DNA of 64,000 nt, taken from Streptomyces lydicus (GTDB lineage: Bacteria > Actinomycetota > Actinomycetes > Streptomycetales > Streptomycetaceae). Positions 16,548 to 25,731 of the stretch are shown one piece after another. Each line of letters begins with the position of its first letter. Position 1 is the first letter of the stretch. The notes under the pieces were generated by a model. The model was not told where the DNA came from. It did not search any database and was given only the letters and a program-made list of their open reading frames with translations. The stretch spans positions 1,364,001 to 1,428,000 of the forward strand of contig NZ_CP017157.1 of the NCBI RefSeq assembly GCF_001729485.1, given 5' to 3'. The translations under genes and the position numbers were made by a program.

Positions 16548-17525
16548 GTGACCATCGCCCCCGCCCGCCATAACGGAGAGCACGGCCAGGCCGCCTGGAG
16601 CGACGCCCAGCTGCTCTACGCGCTCGAAGAGGTCGTCGAGAAGGAGCTCAACCGGCACGAGAAGGTCGCCAAGGAGTGGATGCCCCACCAGTACGTGCCG
16701 TGGAGCGACGGCCGTAACTTCCCCGGGGTGCTGGAGGGCGGCGAGGAGTGGGCCCCCGAGCAGTCCAAGGTCAGCGACATCGGCCGGGTCGCCCTGGTGG
16801 TCAACCTCCTCACCGAGGACAACCTCCCCAGCTACCACCACGAGATCGCCACCCTCTTCGGGCGCGACGGCGCCTGGGGCACCTGGGTGCACCGCTGGAC
16901 CGCGGAGGAGGGCCGGCACGGCATCGTGATGCGGGACTACCTGCTCACCAGCCGGGCCGTCGACCCCGACGAGCTGGAGCGGTTCCGCATGGCCCACATG
17001 TCGGAGGGCTTCGAGGCCGACAACTCCCACAGCATGCTGCACTCGGTGGCGTACGTCGCCTTCCAGGAGCTGGCCACCCGGATCTCGCACCGCAACACCG
17101 GCCACCACTCCGGCGACCCGGTCTGCGACCGGATGCTGGCCCGGATCGCGGCCGACGAGAACCTCCACATGCTCTTCTACCGCAACCTCCTCGCCGCGGC
17201 CTTCGAGCTGGCCCCCGACCAGACCATGGTCGCGGTGCGCGACGTGGTCACCGGCTTCCGGATGCCCGGCCACGGCATGCCCGGCTTCGAGCGGGCCGCC
17301 GCGCGGATGGCCGTCGGCGGCATCTACAACCTGCGCATCCACCACGACGACGTGCTCCAGCCGGTGCTGCGGCACCTGAAGGTGCTGGAGATCGGCGGTC
17401 TGGGGCCGGCCGGGCTGGCCGCCCAGGAGGAGCTGGGGCTCTTCATGAACGGACTGGACGACCAGGCGCGCAAGTTCGACGAGCGGCAGGCGGCGATCCT
17501 CGCCCGCCGCGCGGCCCGCAAGTAA
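16548..17525 (+). CDS. Acyl-ACP desaturase (DesA family)
   Basis: 325 aa, soluble ferritin-like di-iron enzyme. The paired iron motifs are present: EEGRH (about residue 122) and DENLH (about residue 204), with further helices carrying Glu/His. It inserts a double bond into acyl chains held on acyl-carrier protein, in the cytoplasm, using O2 and ferredoxin. It resembles the mycobacterial DesA1/DesA2 type rather than membrane desaturases. Start GTG 16548 follows CCAGGAG. The elaborate palindromic operator immediately upstream indicates tight control, presumably by fatty acids. It stands as a single gene. Confidence 0.9.
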   Translation: MTIAPARHNGEHGQAAWSDAQLLYALEEVVEKELNRHEKVAKEWMPHQYVPWSDGRNFPGVLEGGEEWAPEQSKVSDIGRVALVVNLLTEDNLPSYHHEIATLFGRDGAWGTWVHRWTAEEGRHGIVMRDYLLTSRAVDPDELERFRMAHMSEGFEADNSHSMLHSVAYVAFQELATRISHRNTGHHSGDPVCDRMLARIAADENLHMLFYRNLLAAAFELAPDQTMVAVRDVVTGFRMPGHGMPGFERAAARMAVGGIYNLRIHHDDVLQPVLRHLKVLEIGGLGPAGLAAQEELGLFMNGLDDQARKFDERQAAILARRAARK

Positions 17526-17534
17526 CGCACATCA

Positions 17535-17579
17535 TTCAGTTCAGCTGAACGATTCCATCGAAATTATTCGATGGACCTG
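17535..17579. promoter_or_regulatory. 45-bp element A (before eamA), twin of 19543-19587
   Basis: TTCAG-N5-CTGAA type dyad (17535-17550, including the perfect palindrome GTTCAGCTGAAC), then 15 nt, then ATTCGATGGACCTG (17566-17579). A further perfect inverted repeat CCATCGAA-ATTA-TTCGATGG spans 17555-17574. The 3' 14-mer and all spacings are identical in the twin element before alc. TTCAG-N5-CTGAA fits the T-N11-A shape of LysR-type sites. Confidence 0.65.
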
Positions 17580-17633
17580 ATGAGTCGTGGACTGCCACGG
17601 TGGAGACTCCCCACCGCCGAGCGAGAGGAAACC

Positions 17634-18557
17634 GTGGCAGTCCTGGAGAGGGCCCGCACCCACGCCCCCCGTACCCCGTCCGCACAGGGGGTCGGGCTGC
17701 TGCTCGCCCTGACCGCGACCGTCGTCTGGTCCGGCAACTTCGTCATCGCCCGCGCCCTGCACGACACCGTCCCGCCCGTCCAGACCGCCTTCTGGCGCTG
17801 GATCATCGCGCTGCTCGCCGTCGCCCCGCTCGCCCTCCCGCAGGTCCGCCGGCAGTGGCCGGTCATCCGCCGGCACCTCGGCTTCCTCGCGCTGGCCGCG
17901 CTGCTGGGCGTGGCGCTCTTCAACACCCTCATCTACCAGGCGGGACGGAGCACCTCGGCCACCAACATGGCCATGATCGCGGCCGCCTCCCCGGTGCTGA
18001 TCGCCCTGTTCGACCGGGGCGGCGAGCCGCTCGGCGGACGCCGGACGGCCGGGATGGCGCTGGCGCTCGCCGGGGTCGTCACCCTGCTCGGCAACGGTTC
18101 CCCCACCGCCGTGCTGCACCTCGACCTGGCCGCCGGCGACCTGTGGATGCTCGCCGCGGCGGCCACCTTCGCCGGCTACAGCGCCCTGCTGCGCCGCCGC
18201 CCCGAGGGCATCGGCGGGGTCGCGTTCCTCTTCATGACCTTCGCGCTGGGTGCCGCGATGCTGCTCCCCGCGTACGGCGTCAGCCTCGCCGCCGAGGGCG
18301 GCTTCACGCCCACCGCCGGCACCGTCGGGCCGCTGCTGTACATCGGGATCTGCTCGTCCGCCGTCGCCTACTTCACCTGGAACAAGGCGATCGCCCTGGT
18401 CGGCGCCGCCCGGGCGGGCGTCGTCTACTACCTCCAGCCGGTCTGCGTCGCGCTGCTGTCGCACGCGGTGCTCGGCGAGGCCGTCGGTGCCGTGCAGCTG
18501 GTCTGCACCGCCCTGATCGTCGTGGGCGTCGCGCTCGGCGCCGGGAGCCGGCGCTGA
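17634..18557 (+). CDS. EamA/DMT-family metabolite exporter
   Basis: 307 aa from GTG 17634 with GAGAGG 5 nt upstream. The frame is open further 5' but runs into the operator. About ten hydrophobic helices in two EamA repeats (first LLLALTATVVWSGNFVIARAL; second starting near LWMLAAAATFAGYSALL). It is a cytoplasmic-membrane transporter of the drug/metabolite superfamily; substrate unknown. It is followed 17 nt later by a LysR regulator. It shares a promoter-region element with the allantoicase gene, which suggests a purine- or ureide-related compound, but this is inference. Confidence 0.85.
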   Translation: MAVLERARTHAPRTPSAQGVGLLLALTATVVWSGNFVIARALHDTVPPVQTAFWRWIIALLAVAPLALPQVRRQWPVIRRHLGFLALAALLGVALFNTLIYQAGRSTSATNMAMIAAASPVLIALFDRGGEPLGGRRTAGMALALAGVVTLLGNGSPTAVLHLDLAAGDLWMLAAAATFAGYSALLRRRPEGIGGVAFLFMTFALGAAMLLPAYGVSLAAEGGFTPTAGTVGPLLYIGICSSAVAYFTWNKAIALVGAARAGVVYYLQPVCVALLSHAVLGEAVGAVQLVCTALIVVGVALGAGSRR

Positions 18558-18562
18558 CTGCG

Positions 18563-18568
18563 TACGCT
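18563..18568 (+). promoter_or_regulatory. -10 box TACGCT of leaderless lysR
   Basis: TACGCT, six bases, then ATG 18575, no ribosome site. Suggests the regulator has its own leaderless promoter besides read-through from eamA. Confidence 0.45.
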
Positions 18569-18574
18569 GCCCGC

Positions 18575-19531
18575 ATGGCCGACTGGGACATCAAGAAGCT
18601 GCGCATCCTGCGCACCCTCCAGGAGCTGGGCACGGTCACCGCGACCGCCGAGGCGCTGCACATGACGCCCTCGGCGGTCTCCCAGCAGCTGACCGGGCTG
18701 GCCAAGGCCCTGGGGGTCACGCTCCTGGAGGCCCACGGCCGGCGGGTGCGGCTGACCGACGCCGCGCAGCTGGTGCTGCGGCACGCCGAGGCGGTCTTCG
18801 CCCAGTTGGAGCGCGCGGACGCGGAGCTGCTCGGCTACCTCCAGGGCGAGGCGGGGCAGGTGCGCGTCGGCGCGTTCTCCACCGCCGTGCCCGCGCTGGT
18901 GGTCCCCGCCGTGCAGGAGCTGCGCCGTACGCATCCGGGTCTGGCGGTCTCCGTACGGGAGGCGGAGGCGGAGGCGGCGTACGAGCTGCTGGCGGAGGGC
19001 AGCGTCGACCTGGCGCTGTCGCTGGCGGCGCACGCCCCCACGCCGCGCGACCCCAAGTTCAGCCGGGTCTCATTGCTCGCCGACCCCTTGGACGTGGCGC
19101 TGCCGGCCGGACACCCGCTGGCCGCCGAGCCCGGGCTGCGGCTGGCCGACCTGGCGGGCGAGCCCTGGATCTTCGGCAGCAGCGGCCCCTGGTCGCAGAT
19201 CACCACCACCGCCTGCGAGAACGCCGGTTTCGTGCCCGAGCAGGCGCATGCCGCCGCCGACTGGAACGCGATCTGGGCGATGGTCGCGGCCGGGATGGGG
19301 GTGGCGCTGGTGCCCCGCATGGCGATGGCGGGGGCCGGTGCGCCGGGCCGCGGGCGCGGCGGCGCCGGTGTCGTGCTGCGGGTGCTGCACGCCGACCAGC
19401 CGCGCCGCCATGTGGTGGCGGCCGTCCGGCGCGGCTCCGAAGCGGCGCCGGGACTGTCCCGGGTACTGGCCGCGCTGCGGCAGGCGGCGGCCGCCCAGGA
19501 GCGCGGCGACGGCACCCCGCAGTCCGCCTGA
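18575..19531 (+). CDS. LysR-family transcriptional regulator
   Basis: 318 aa, normal LysR length. N-terminal winged helix-turn-helix (KKLRILRTLQELGTVTATAE, then TPSAVSQQLTGLAKALG) followed by a linker helix and a periplasmic-binding-like effector domain (VGAFSTAVPALVVPAVQELR). The C-terminus is Ala/Gly/Gln-rich. It lies between eamA and alc, both of which carry the same 45-bp upstream element with a T-N11-A dyad, so it is the natural candidate regulator of both. Effector unknown. Start ATG 18575 seems leaderless. Confidence 0.88.
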   Translation: MADWDIKKLRILRTLQELGTVTATAEALHMTPSAVSQQLTGLAKALGVTLLEAHGRRVRLTDAAQLVLRHAEAVFAQLERADAELLGYLQGEAGQVRVGAFSTAVPALVVPAVQELRRTHPGLAVSVREAEAEAAYELLAEGSVDLALSLAAHAPTPRDPKFSRVSLLADPLDVALPAGHPLAAEPGLRLADLAGEPWIFGSSGPWSQITTTACENAGFVPEQAHAAADWNAIWAMVAAGMGVALVPRMAMAGAGAPGRGRGGAGVVLRVLHADQPRRHVVAAVRRGSEAAPGLSRVLAALRQAAAAQERGDGTPQSA

Positions 19532-19542
19532 GTCCCCGACCT

Positions 19543-19587
19543 TTCAGCTGGACTGAACACAACGTCCAAGAACATTCGATGGACCTG
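19543..19587. promoter_or_regulatory. 45-bp element B (before alc), twin of 17535-17579
   Basis: TTCAGCTGGACTGAAC (19543-19558), 15 nt, then ATTCGATGGACCTG (19574-19587). The first block has TTCAG-N5-CTGAA symmetry; the last block is identical to element A. It ends 60 nt before the alc start, against 54 nt for element A and eamA. Confidence 0.65.
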
Positions 19588-19647
19588 TGAGGTGGTCGGC
19601 TGCGACGGTGGTCCCGTCCGCACCACCCGACCCGTCGAAGGGCGACG

Positions 19648-20799
19648 ATGACCACCACCCCGGCCGCCACCACTGATCCGCACGCCAACGACGCCGACCC
19701 GTACGGTGGCGGAGACCCCTACGCCGACTACCGCGGCGGGGACTTCCCCTTCACCTCGCTCGTCGACCTCGCCGACCGCCGCTTCGGCGCCGGTGTGATC
19801 GCCGCGAACGACGAGTTCTTCGCCGAGCGCGAGAACCTGCTGAAGTCCGGCCCGGCGGTCTTCGACCCCGAGCACTTCGGCCACAAGGGCAAGATCATGG
19901 ACGGCTGGGAGACCCGGCGCCGGCGCGGCGCCGACGGCGCGCACCCCTTCCCGACCGACGACGAGCACGACTGGGCGCTGATCCGCCTGGCCGCCCCCGG
20001 TGTGATCCGCGGGATCATCGTCGACACCGCGCACTTCCGCGGCAACTACCCCCAGCAGGTCACCGTCGAGGCGACCGCGCTGCCCGGCAGCCCGAGCCCC
20101 GCGGACCTGCTCGCCGACGACGTGAAGTGGGAGGAGCTGGTCCCGCGCACGCCGGTACGCGGCCACGCCGCCAACGGCTTCGAGGTCACCGTGGAGCGCC
20201 GCTTCACCCACCTTCGCCTCAAGCAGCACCCCGACGGCGGCATCGCCCGCCTCCGGGTCCATGGCGAGGTCATACCCGACCCGGAGTGGCTGGACGTGCT
20301 CGGCACCCTCGACCTGGCTTCCGTGATGCACGGCGGCACCGTCGAGGACGCCTCCGACCGCTTCTACTCCTCGCCCACCCAGATCATCCAGCCCGACCTG
20401 TCCCGCAAGATGGACGACGGCTGGGAGAACCGCCGCCGCCGGGTCAAGGGCACCAACGACTGGGTGCGCTTCCGGCTCGCCGCGCAGGGCGAGATCCGCG
20501 CGGTGGAGATCGACACCGCCTACCTCAAGGGCAACTCCGCGGGCTGGGCCGCGCTCCACGGCTGCGACGCGGAGTCGGCCGACCCGGCGGACGAGTCGGC
20601 CTGGTTCGAGATCGTGCCGCGTACCGCGCTGCAGCCCGACACCCCGCACCGCTTCGCGCTGCCGCGCCGGGTCACCGCCACGCACGTACGGCTGGACGTC
20701 TTCCCCGACGGCGGCCTGGCCCGGATGCGGCTGCACGGCGATCTCACCGAGACCGGCCGCGCGGCGCTCGTCCGCCGCTTCGACGAGCTGAGCGGCTGA
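19648..20799 (+). CDS. alc: Allantoicase
   Basis: 383 aa. Two homologous jelly-roll repeats are visible: VIAANDEFFAERENLL with GKIMDGWETRRRR (N-terminal) and VMHGGTVEDASDRFYSS with RKMDDGWENRRRR (C-terminal). This is the duplicated allantoicase fold. The enzyme hydrolyses allantoate to ureidoglycolate and urea in purine-nitrogen salvage. ATG 19648 has AAGGG 6 nt upstream. No allantoinase or urate genes are near; in S. coelicolor, as I recall, alc sits in an all cluster, so this position with a LysR/EamA pair is unusual. It ends before paired terminator hairpins facing pepN. Confidence 0.9.
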   Translation: MTTTPAATTDPHANDADPYGGGDPYADYRGGDFPFTSLVDLADRRFGAGVIAANDEFFAERENLLKSGPAVFDPEHFGHKGKIMDGWETRRRRGADGAHPFPTDDEHDWALIRLAAPGVIRGIIVDTAHFRGNYPQQVTVEATALPGSPSPADLLADDVKWEELVPRTPVRGHAANGFEVTVERRFTHLRLKQHPDGGIARLRVHGEVIPDPEWLDVLGTLDLASVMHGGTVEDASDRFYSSPTQIIQPDLSRKMDDGWENRRRRVKGTNDWVRFRLAAQGEIRAVEIDTAYLKGNSAGWAALHGCDAESADPADESAWFEIVPRTALQPDTPHRFALPRRVTATHVRLDVFPDGGLARMRLHGDLTETGRAALVRRFDELSG

Positions 20800-20818
20800 G
20801 CCGCCCCCCTTGCACGTC

Positions 20819-20850
20819 GCCGGGCCCCGCGGGAGGGGGCGGGGCCCGGC
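20819..20850. terminator. Bidirectional terminator between alc and pepN
   Basis: Perfect 12-bp arms 20819-20830 and 20839-20850, 8-nt loop, between convergent genes. A second perfect 12-bp inverted repeat follows at 20861-20872/20891-20902 with an 18-nt loop. Confidence 0.75.
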
Positions 20851-20860
20851 GTACCCGGCC

Positions 20861-20902
20861 CGCCCGGTGGACGGAGCGCGCGTGGCGCCTGTCCACCGGG
20901 CG
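20861..20902. repeat. Second inverted repeat between alc and pepN
   Basis: CGCCCGGTGGAC and its exact complement, 18 nt apart. Probably a back-up terminator for the leftward pepN transcript, whose stop codon is at 20926. Confidence 0.6.
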
Positions 20903-20925
20903 TTTCCACGGTGCGGTACGGCTGA

Positions 20926-23502
20926 CTAGCGGGCCGCGCCCGCCGCCGCGTCGGCCGCCTGCGCCTTCAGCGCCCGCTCGACGCCGGCCCGGGACTCCGT
21001 GACCAGCCGGCGCAGCGCCGGGCTCGGCTCGGCCGACGCCAGCCAGGCGTCCGTCGCGTCCAGCGTCTCCTGCGAGACCTGCAGCGCCGGGTAGAGGCCG
21101 ACCACGATCTGCTGGGCCATCTCGTGGCTGCGGGAGTTCCAGATGTCCTTCACCGCTTCGAAGTACTTCGCGGTGTACGGCGCCAGCAGCTCCCGCTGGT
21201 CGGTCTGCACGAAGCCGCCGATGACGGCCTCCTGCAGGGCGTTGGGGAGCTTGTCGGAGGTGACGACCGAGGCCCAGGACTCCGCCTTCGCCTCCGCGGT
21301 CGGACGCGCCGCGCGCGCCGTCGCCGCGTGCCGCTCGCCCGCGGACGTCCGGTCCCGTTCCAGCTCTGCCGCGACGGTCTTCTCGTCGGCCCGGCCGGTG
21401 GCGGCCAGCCGCTCCAGCAGCGACCAGCGCAGCTCGGTGTCCACGGCCAGCCCCGGGATCTCCTCGGTGCCGTCCAACAGGCCCTGCAGCAGCGCCAGTT
21501 GCTCTTCCGTACGGGCCGCGGCGGCGAACGCCCTGGCCCACGCCAGCTGGTGGTCGCCGCCCGGCTCCGCCGCGCGCAGGTGCGCGAGCGCCGCCTCGGT
21601 CCAGGCGCCCAGGCCCGCCTCGCGCCACTCCGGTGCCGCGTACAGGTCCAGCGCCAGCTTCACCTGGCGGTGCAGCGACTGCACCACGCCGATGTCGGAC
21701 TCCTTGCCGATGCCCGACAGGACCAGCGCCAGGTAGTCGCGGGTGGCCAGTTCGCCGTCCCGGGTCATGTCCCAGGCCGACGCCCACGACAGCGCGCGCG
21801 GCAGCGACTCGGTGAAGTCCCCGAGGTGCTCGGTGACGACCTTCAGCGACTCCTCGTCGAGGCGGACCTTGGCGTACGACAGGTCGTCGTCGTTGAGGAG
21901 GAGGACGGCCGGGCGCGGCTTGCCCACCAGCTGCGGCACCGGCGTCAGTTCGCCGTCCACGTCCAGTTCGATCCGCTCGGTGCGGACCAGCTTGCCGTCC
22001 CGGAGCTCGTAGGCGCCGATCGCGATCCGGTGCGGCCGCAGGACGGGCTCGCCCTTCGCGCCGGCCGGCAGCGCCGGGGCCTCCTGCTGGACCGCGAACG
22101 CGGTGATCACGCCGTCCGCGTCCACCTCGATCCGCGGCCGGAGGATGTTGATCCCGGCCGTCTCCAGCCACTTCTTCGACCACGTCTTCAGGTCACGGCC
22201 GGAGGTCTCCTCCAGCGCGCCGAGCAGGTCGCTCAGCCGGGTGTTCCCGTAGGCGTGCGCCTTGAAGTAGGACTGCACGCCCTTGAAGAACTCCTCCATG
22301 CCCACGTAGGCGACCAGCTGCTTGAGGACGCTGGCGCCCTTGGCGTACGTGATGCCGTCGAAGTTGACCAGGACGTCGTCGAGGTCGTTGATCTCGGCCA
22401 TGATCGGGTGGGTGGACGGCAGCTGGTCCTGACGGTAGGCCCAGGTCTTCATGGAGTTGGCGAACGTCGTCCACGAGTGCGGCCACTTCGAGCCCGGCGC
22501 GTACGCCTGGCAGGCGATCGAGGTGTAGGTGGCGAACGACTCGTTCAGCCACAGGTCGTTCCACCACTCCATGGTGACCAGGTCGCCGAACCACATGTGC
22601 GCGAGCTCGTGCAGGACGGTCTCCGCGCGCACCTCGTACGCCGCGTCCGTCACCTTCGACCGGAAGACGTACTGGTCGCGGATGGTCACCGCGCCCGCGT
22701 TCTCCATCGCGCCGGCGTTGAACTCCGGCACGAACAGCTGGTCGTACTTGGCGAACGGGTAGGCGTAGTCGAACTTCTCCTGGAACCAGTCGAAGCCCTG
22801 CCGGGTGACCTCGAAGAGGGCGTCCGCGTCCAGGTGCTCGGCCAGCGACGGCCGGCAGTAGATGCCCAGCGGCACCGTCCGCCCGTCCTTCTCGTACGTG
22901 CTGTGCACGCTGTGGTACGGGCCCGCGATCAGCGCGGTGATGTACGTCGAGATCCGCGGCGTCGGCTCGAACCGCCAGATGTTCGCGCTCGGCTCGGGCG
23001 TCGGCGAGTTGGAGATCACCGTCCAGCCCTCCGGGGCCTTCACGGTGAACTGGAAGGTCGCCTTCAGGTCCGGCTGCTCGAAGGACGCGAACACCCGCCG
23101 GGCGTCCGGCACCTCGAACTGGGTGTAGAGGTAAGCCTGCTGGTCCACCGGGTCGACGAAGCGGTGCAGTCCCTCGCCGGTGTTCGTGTAGGCGCAGTCC
23201 GCGACGACGGTCAGCTCGTTGCGGCCGGCCCGCAGCCCCGGCAGCGCGATCCGCGAGTCCTTGAAGACCCCGGCCGGATCCAGCGCCTCGCCGTTGAGCA
23301 CGACCTCGTGCACGGCGGGGGCCACCAGGTCGATGAACGACTCCGCGCCCGCCTCGGCGGCGTCGAACCGCACCGTCGTCGCGGAGCGGAAGGTGCCCCC
23401 CTCCTGGGCGCCGGAGAGGTCGAGATCGATCTCGTACGCGTCCACGGTCAGCAGCCGCGCCCGCTGCTGCGCCTCGTCGCGGGTCAGATTCGTGCCAGGC
23501 AC
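20926..23502 (-). CDS. pepN: Aminopeptidase N (M1 family), copy 1
   Basis: 858 aa from GTG 23502 (AAGGAG about 8 nt upstream); the open frame continues 5' without support. M1 signatures: exopeptidase motif GAMENAGAV and zinc motif HELAH followed 18 residues later by the third ligand in LNESFA. The C-terminal third is the helical ERAP1-like domain. It is a cytoplasmic zinc enzyme that removes N-terminal residues from peptides, the last step of protein turnover. A second, diverged copy lies at 28646-31249. The three-domain length matches actinobacterial PepN. Confidence 0.93.
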   Translation of the reverse strand: MPGTNLTRDEAQQRARLLTVDAYEIDLDLSGAQEGGTFRSATTVRFDAAEAGAESFIDLVAPAVHEVVLNGEALDPAGVFKDSRIALPGLRAGRNELTVVADCAYTNTGEGLHRFVDPVDQQAYLYTQFEVPDARRVFASFEQPDLKATFQFTVKAPEGWTVISNSPTPEPSANIWRFEPTPRISTYITALIAGPYHSVHSTYEKDGRTVPLGIYCRPSLAEHLDADALFEVTRQGFDWFQEKFDYAYPFAKYDQLFVPEFNAGAMENAGAVTIRDQYVFRSKVTDAAYEVRAETVLHELAHMWFGDLVTMEWWNDLWLNESFATYTSIACQAYAPGSKWPHSWTTFANSMKTWAYRQDQLPSTHPIMAEINDLDDVLVNFDGITYAKGASVLKQLVAYVGMEEFFKGVQSYFKAHAYGNTRLSDLLGALEETSGRDLKTWSKKWLETAGINILRPRIEVDADGVITAFAVQQEAPALPAGAKGEPVLRPHRIAIGAYELRDGKLVRTERIELDVDGELTPVPQLVGKPRPAVLLLNDDDLSYAKVRLDEESLKVVTEHLGDFTESLPRALSWASAWDMTRDGELATRDYLALVLSGIGKESDIGVVQSLHRQVKLALDLYAAPEWREAGLGAWTEAALAHLRAAEPGGDHQLAWARAFAAAARTEEQLALLQGLLDGTEEIPGLAVDTELRWSLLERLAATGRADEKTVAAELERDRTSAGERHAATARAARPTAEAKAESWASVVTSDKLPNALQEAVIGGFVQTDQRELLAPYTAKYFEAVKDIWNSRSHEMAQQIVVGLYPALQVSQETLDATDAWLASAEPSPALRRLVTESRAGVERALKAQAADAAAGAAR

Positions 23503-23673
23503 CCGTTCTTCTCCTTCGCATTGCTCATCGCATCGGACTCTTCCGGTCATCCTTCCACGCGGACCCGTGCGCCCGAGGGCTGGTATTCGAGGTCGTAACC
23601 CGCTTGACCTGCGGCCGACCACGTGGTCCGATTCCCGCCGGTGCCGTCCGGGCCCGCGGGCGACGCTGGACGC

Positions 23674-24195
23674 ATGACGACCTACACACCACTTCCCATT
23701 CCGCCCGCCGCGCTCAAGGAGATCCGCGGGACCGACGACGCCGGGCGGCCCGTCGAGCCGTACCGCGCGCGGGAGGACGGCGAGCCGGTGGACTGCGTCG
23801 GCAGTCCGCTGCGCTGCTGTCTGCGCGCCATCGAGCCCGGAGAGCTGGTGGCGCTGGTCTCGTACGCGCCGCTGCGGCGCTGGGCGGCGCTGACCGGCGC
23901 GAAGCCCGGGGCCTACGACGAGCAGGGGCCGGTTTTCATCCACGCGGAGGAGTGCGACGGGCCGGCCGGGCAGGACGGGGAGTACCCGTTCGCGCGGCCG
24001 GGCGCGCTGCGGACGCTGCGCCGCTACAACGCCGAGGGGCAGATCGTCGGCGGGCGGCTCTTCGAGATCCCCGAGGACGCCGGGGCGGGCTTCGACGCCG
24101 CGCTGGACGAGGCGTTCGCCGACCCGCAGGTCGTGCTGGTGCACGTGCGGGCCGTGGAGTACGGGTGCTTCCAGTTCGAGGTGCGGCGGGGCTGA
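23674..24195 (+). CDS. DUF1203 domain protein
   Basis: 173 aa. The conserved DUF1203 pattern is visible: CRAIEPGELVALVSYAP-like segment (here LRAIEPGELVALVSYAPL), GPVFIHAEEC, and the C-terminal VRAVEYGCFQFEV. Function unknown; the His/Glu/Cys pattern hints at a metal or small ligand. ATG 23674 follows GACGCT-GGACGC, suggesting a leaderless transcript. It is divergent from pepN and ends before a long palindromic terminator. Confidence 0.82.
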   Translation: MTTYTPLPIPPAALKEIRGTDDAGRPVEPYRAREDGEPVDCVGSPLRCCLRAIEPGELVALVSYAPLRRWAALTGAKPGAYDEQGPVFIHAEECDGPAGQDGEYPFARPGALRTLRRYNAEGQIVGGRLFEIPEDAGAGFDAALDEAFADPQVVLVHVRAVEYGCFQFEVRRG

Positions 24196-24215
24196 CGCCG
24201 CGCGGGCCACGGAAA

Positions 24216-24263
24216 AGGGCGGTGCCGGTGAGGAGACCCGGGTCTCCTCACCGGCACCGCCCT
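24216..24263. terminator. 48-nt perfect palindrome, bidirectional terminator
   Basis: Arms 24216-24239 and 24240-24263 are exactly complementary over 24 bp with no spacer (a 4-nt CCGG turn in practice). It lies between the convergent DUF1203 gene and asd and is flanked by AAAA on the left. Confidence 0.8.
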
Positions 24264-24276
24264 GCGGCCGTGTCGG

Positions 24277-25616
<1,340 letters not shown>

Positions 25617-25731
25617 GTGCCAACCATCCCTGGTGACGGGCCAGTTGTGCGGCGGAGGGACGACGCGGAGTCCCCCTCCCGCCGCCCGCGGGCCCGGCCG
25701 CCGTCGCGTTCGCACCCGGGGAGCCCCGCGT

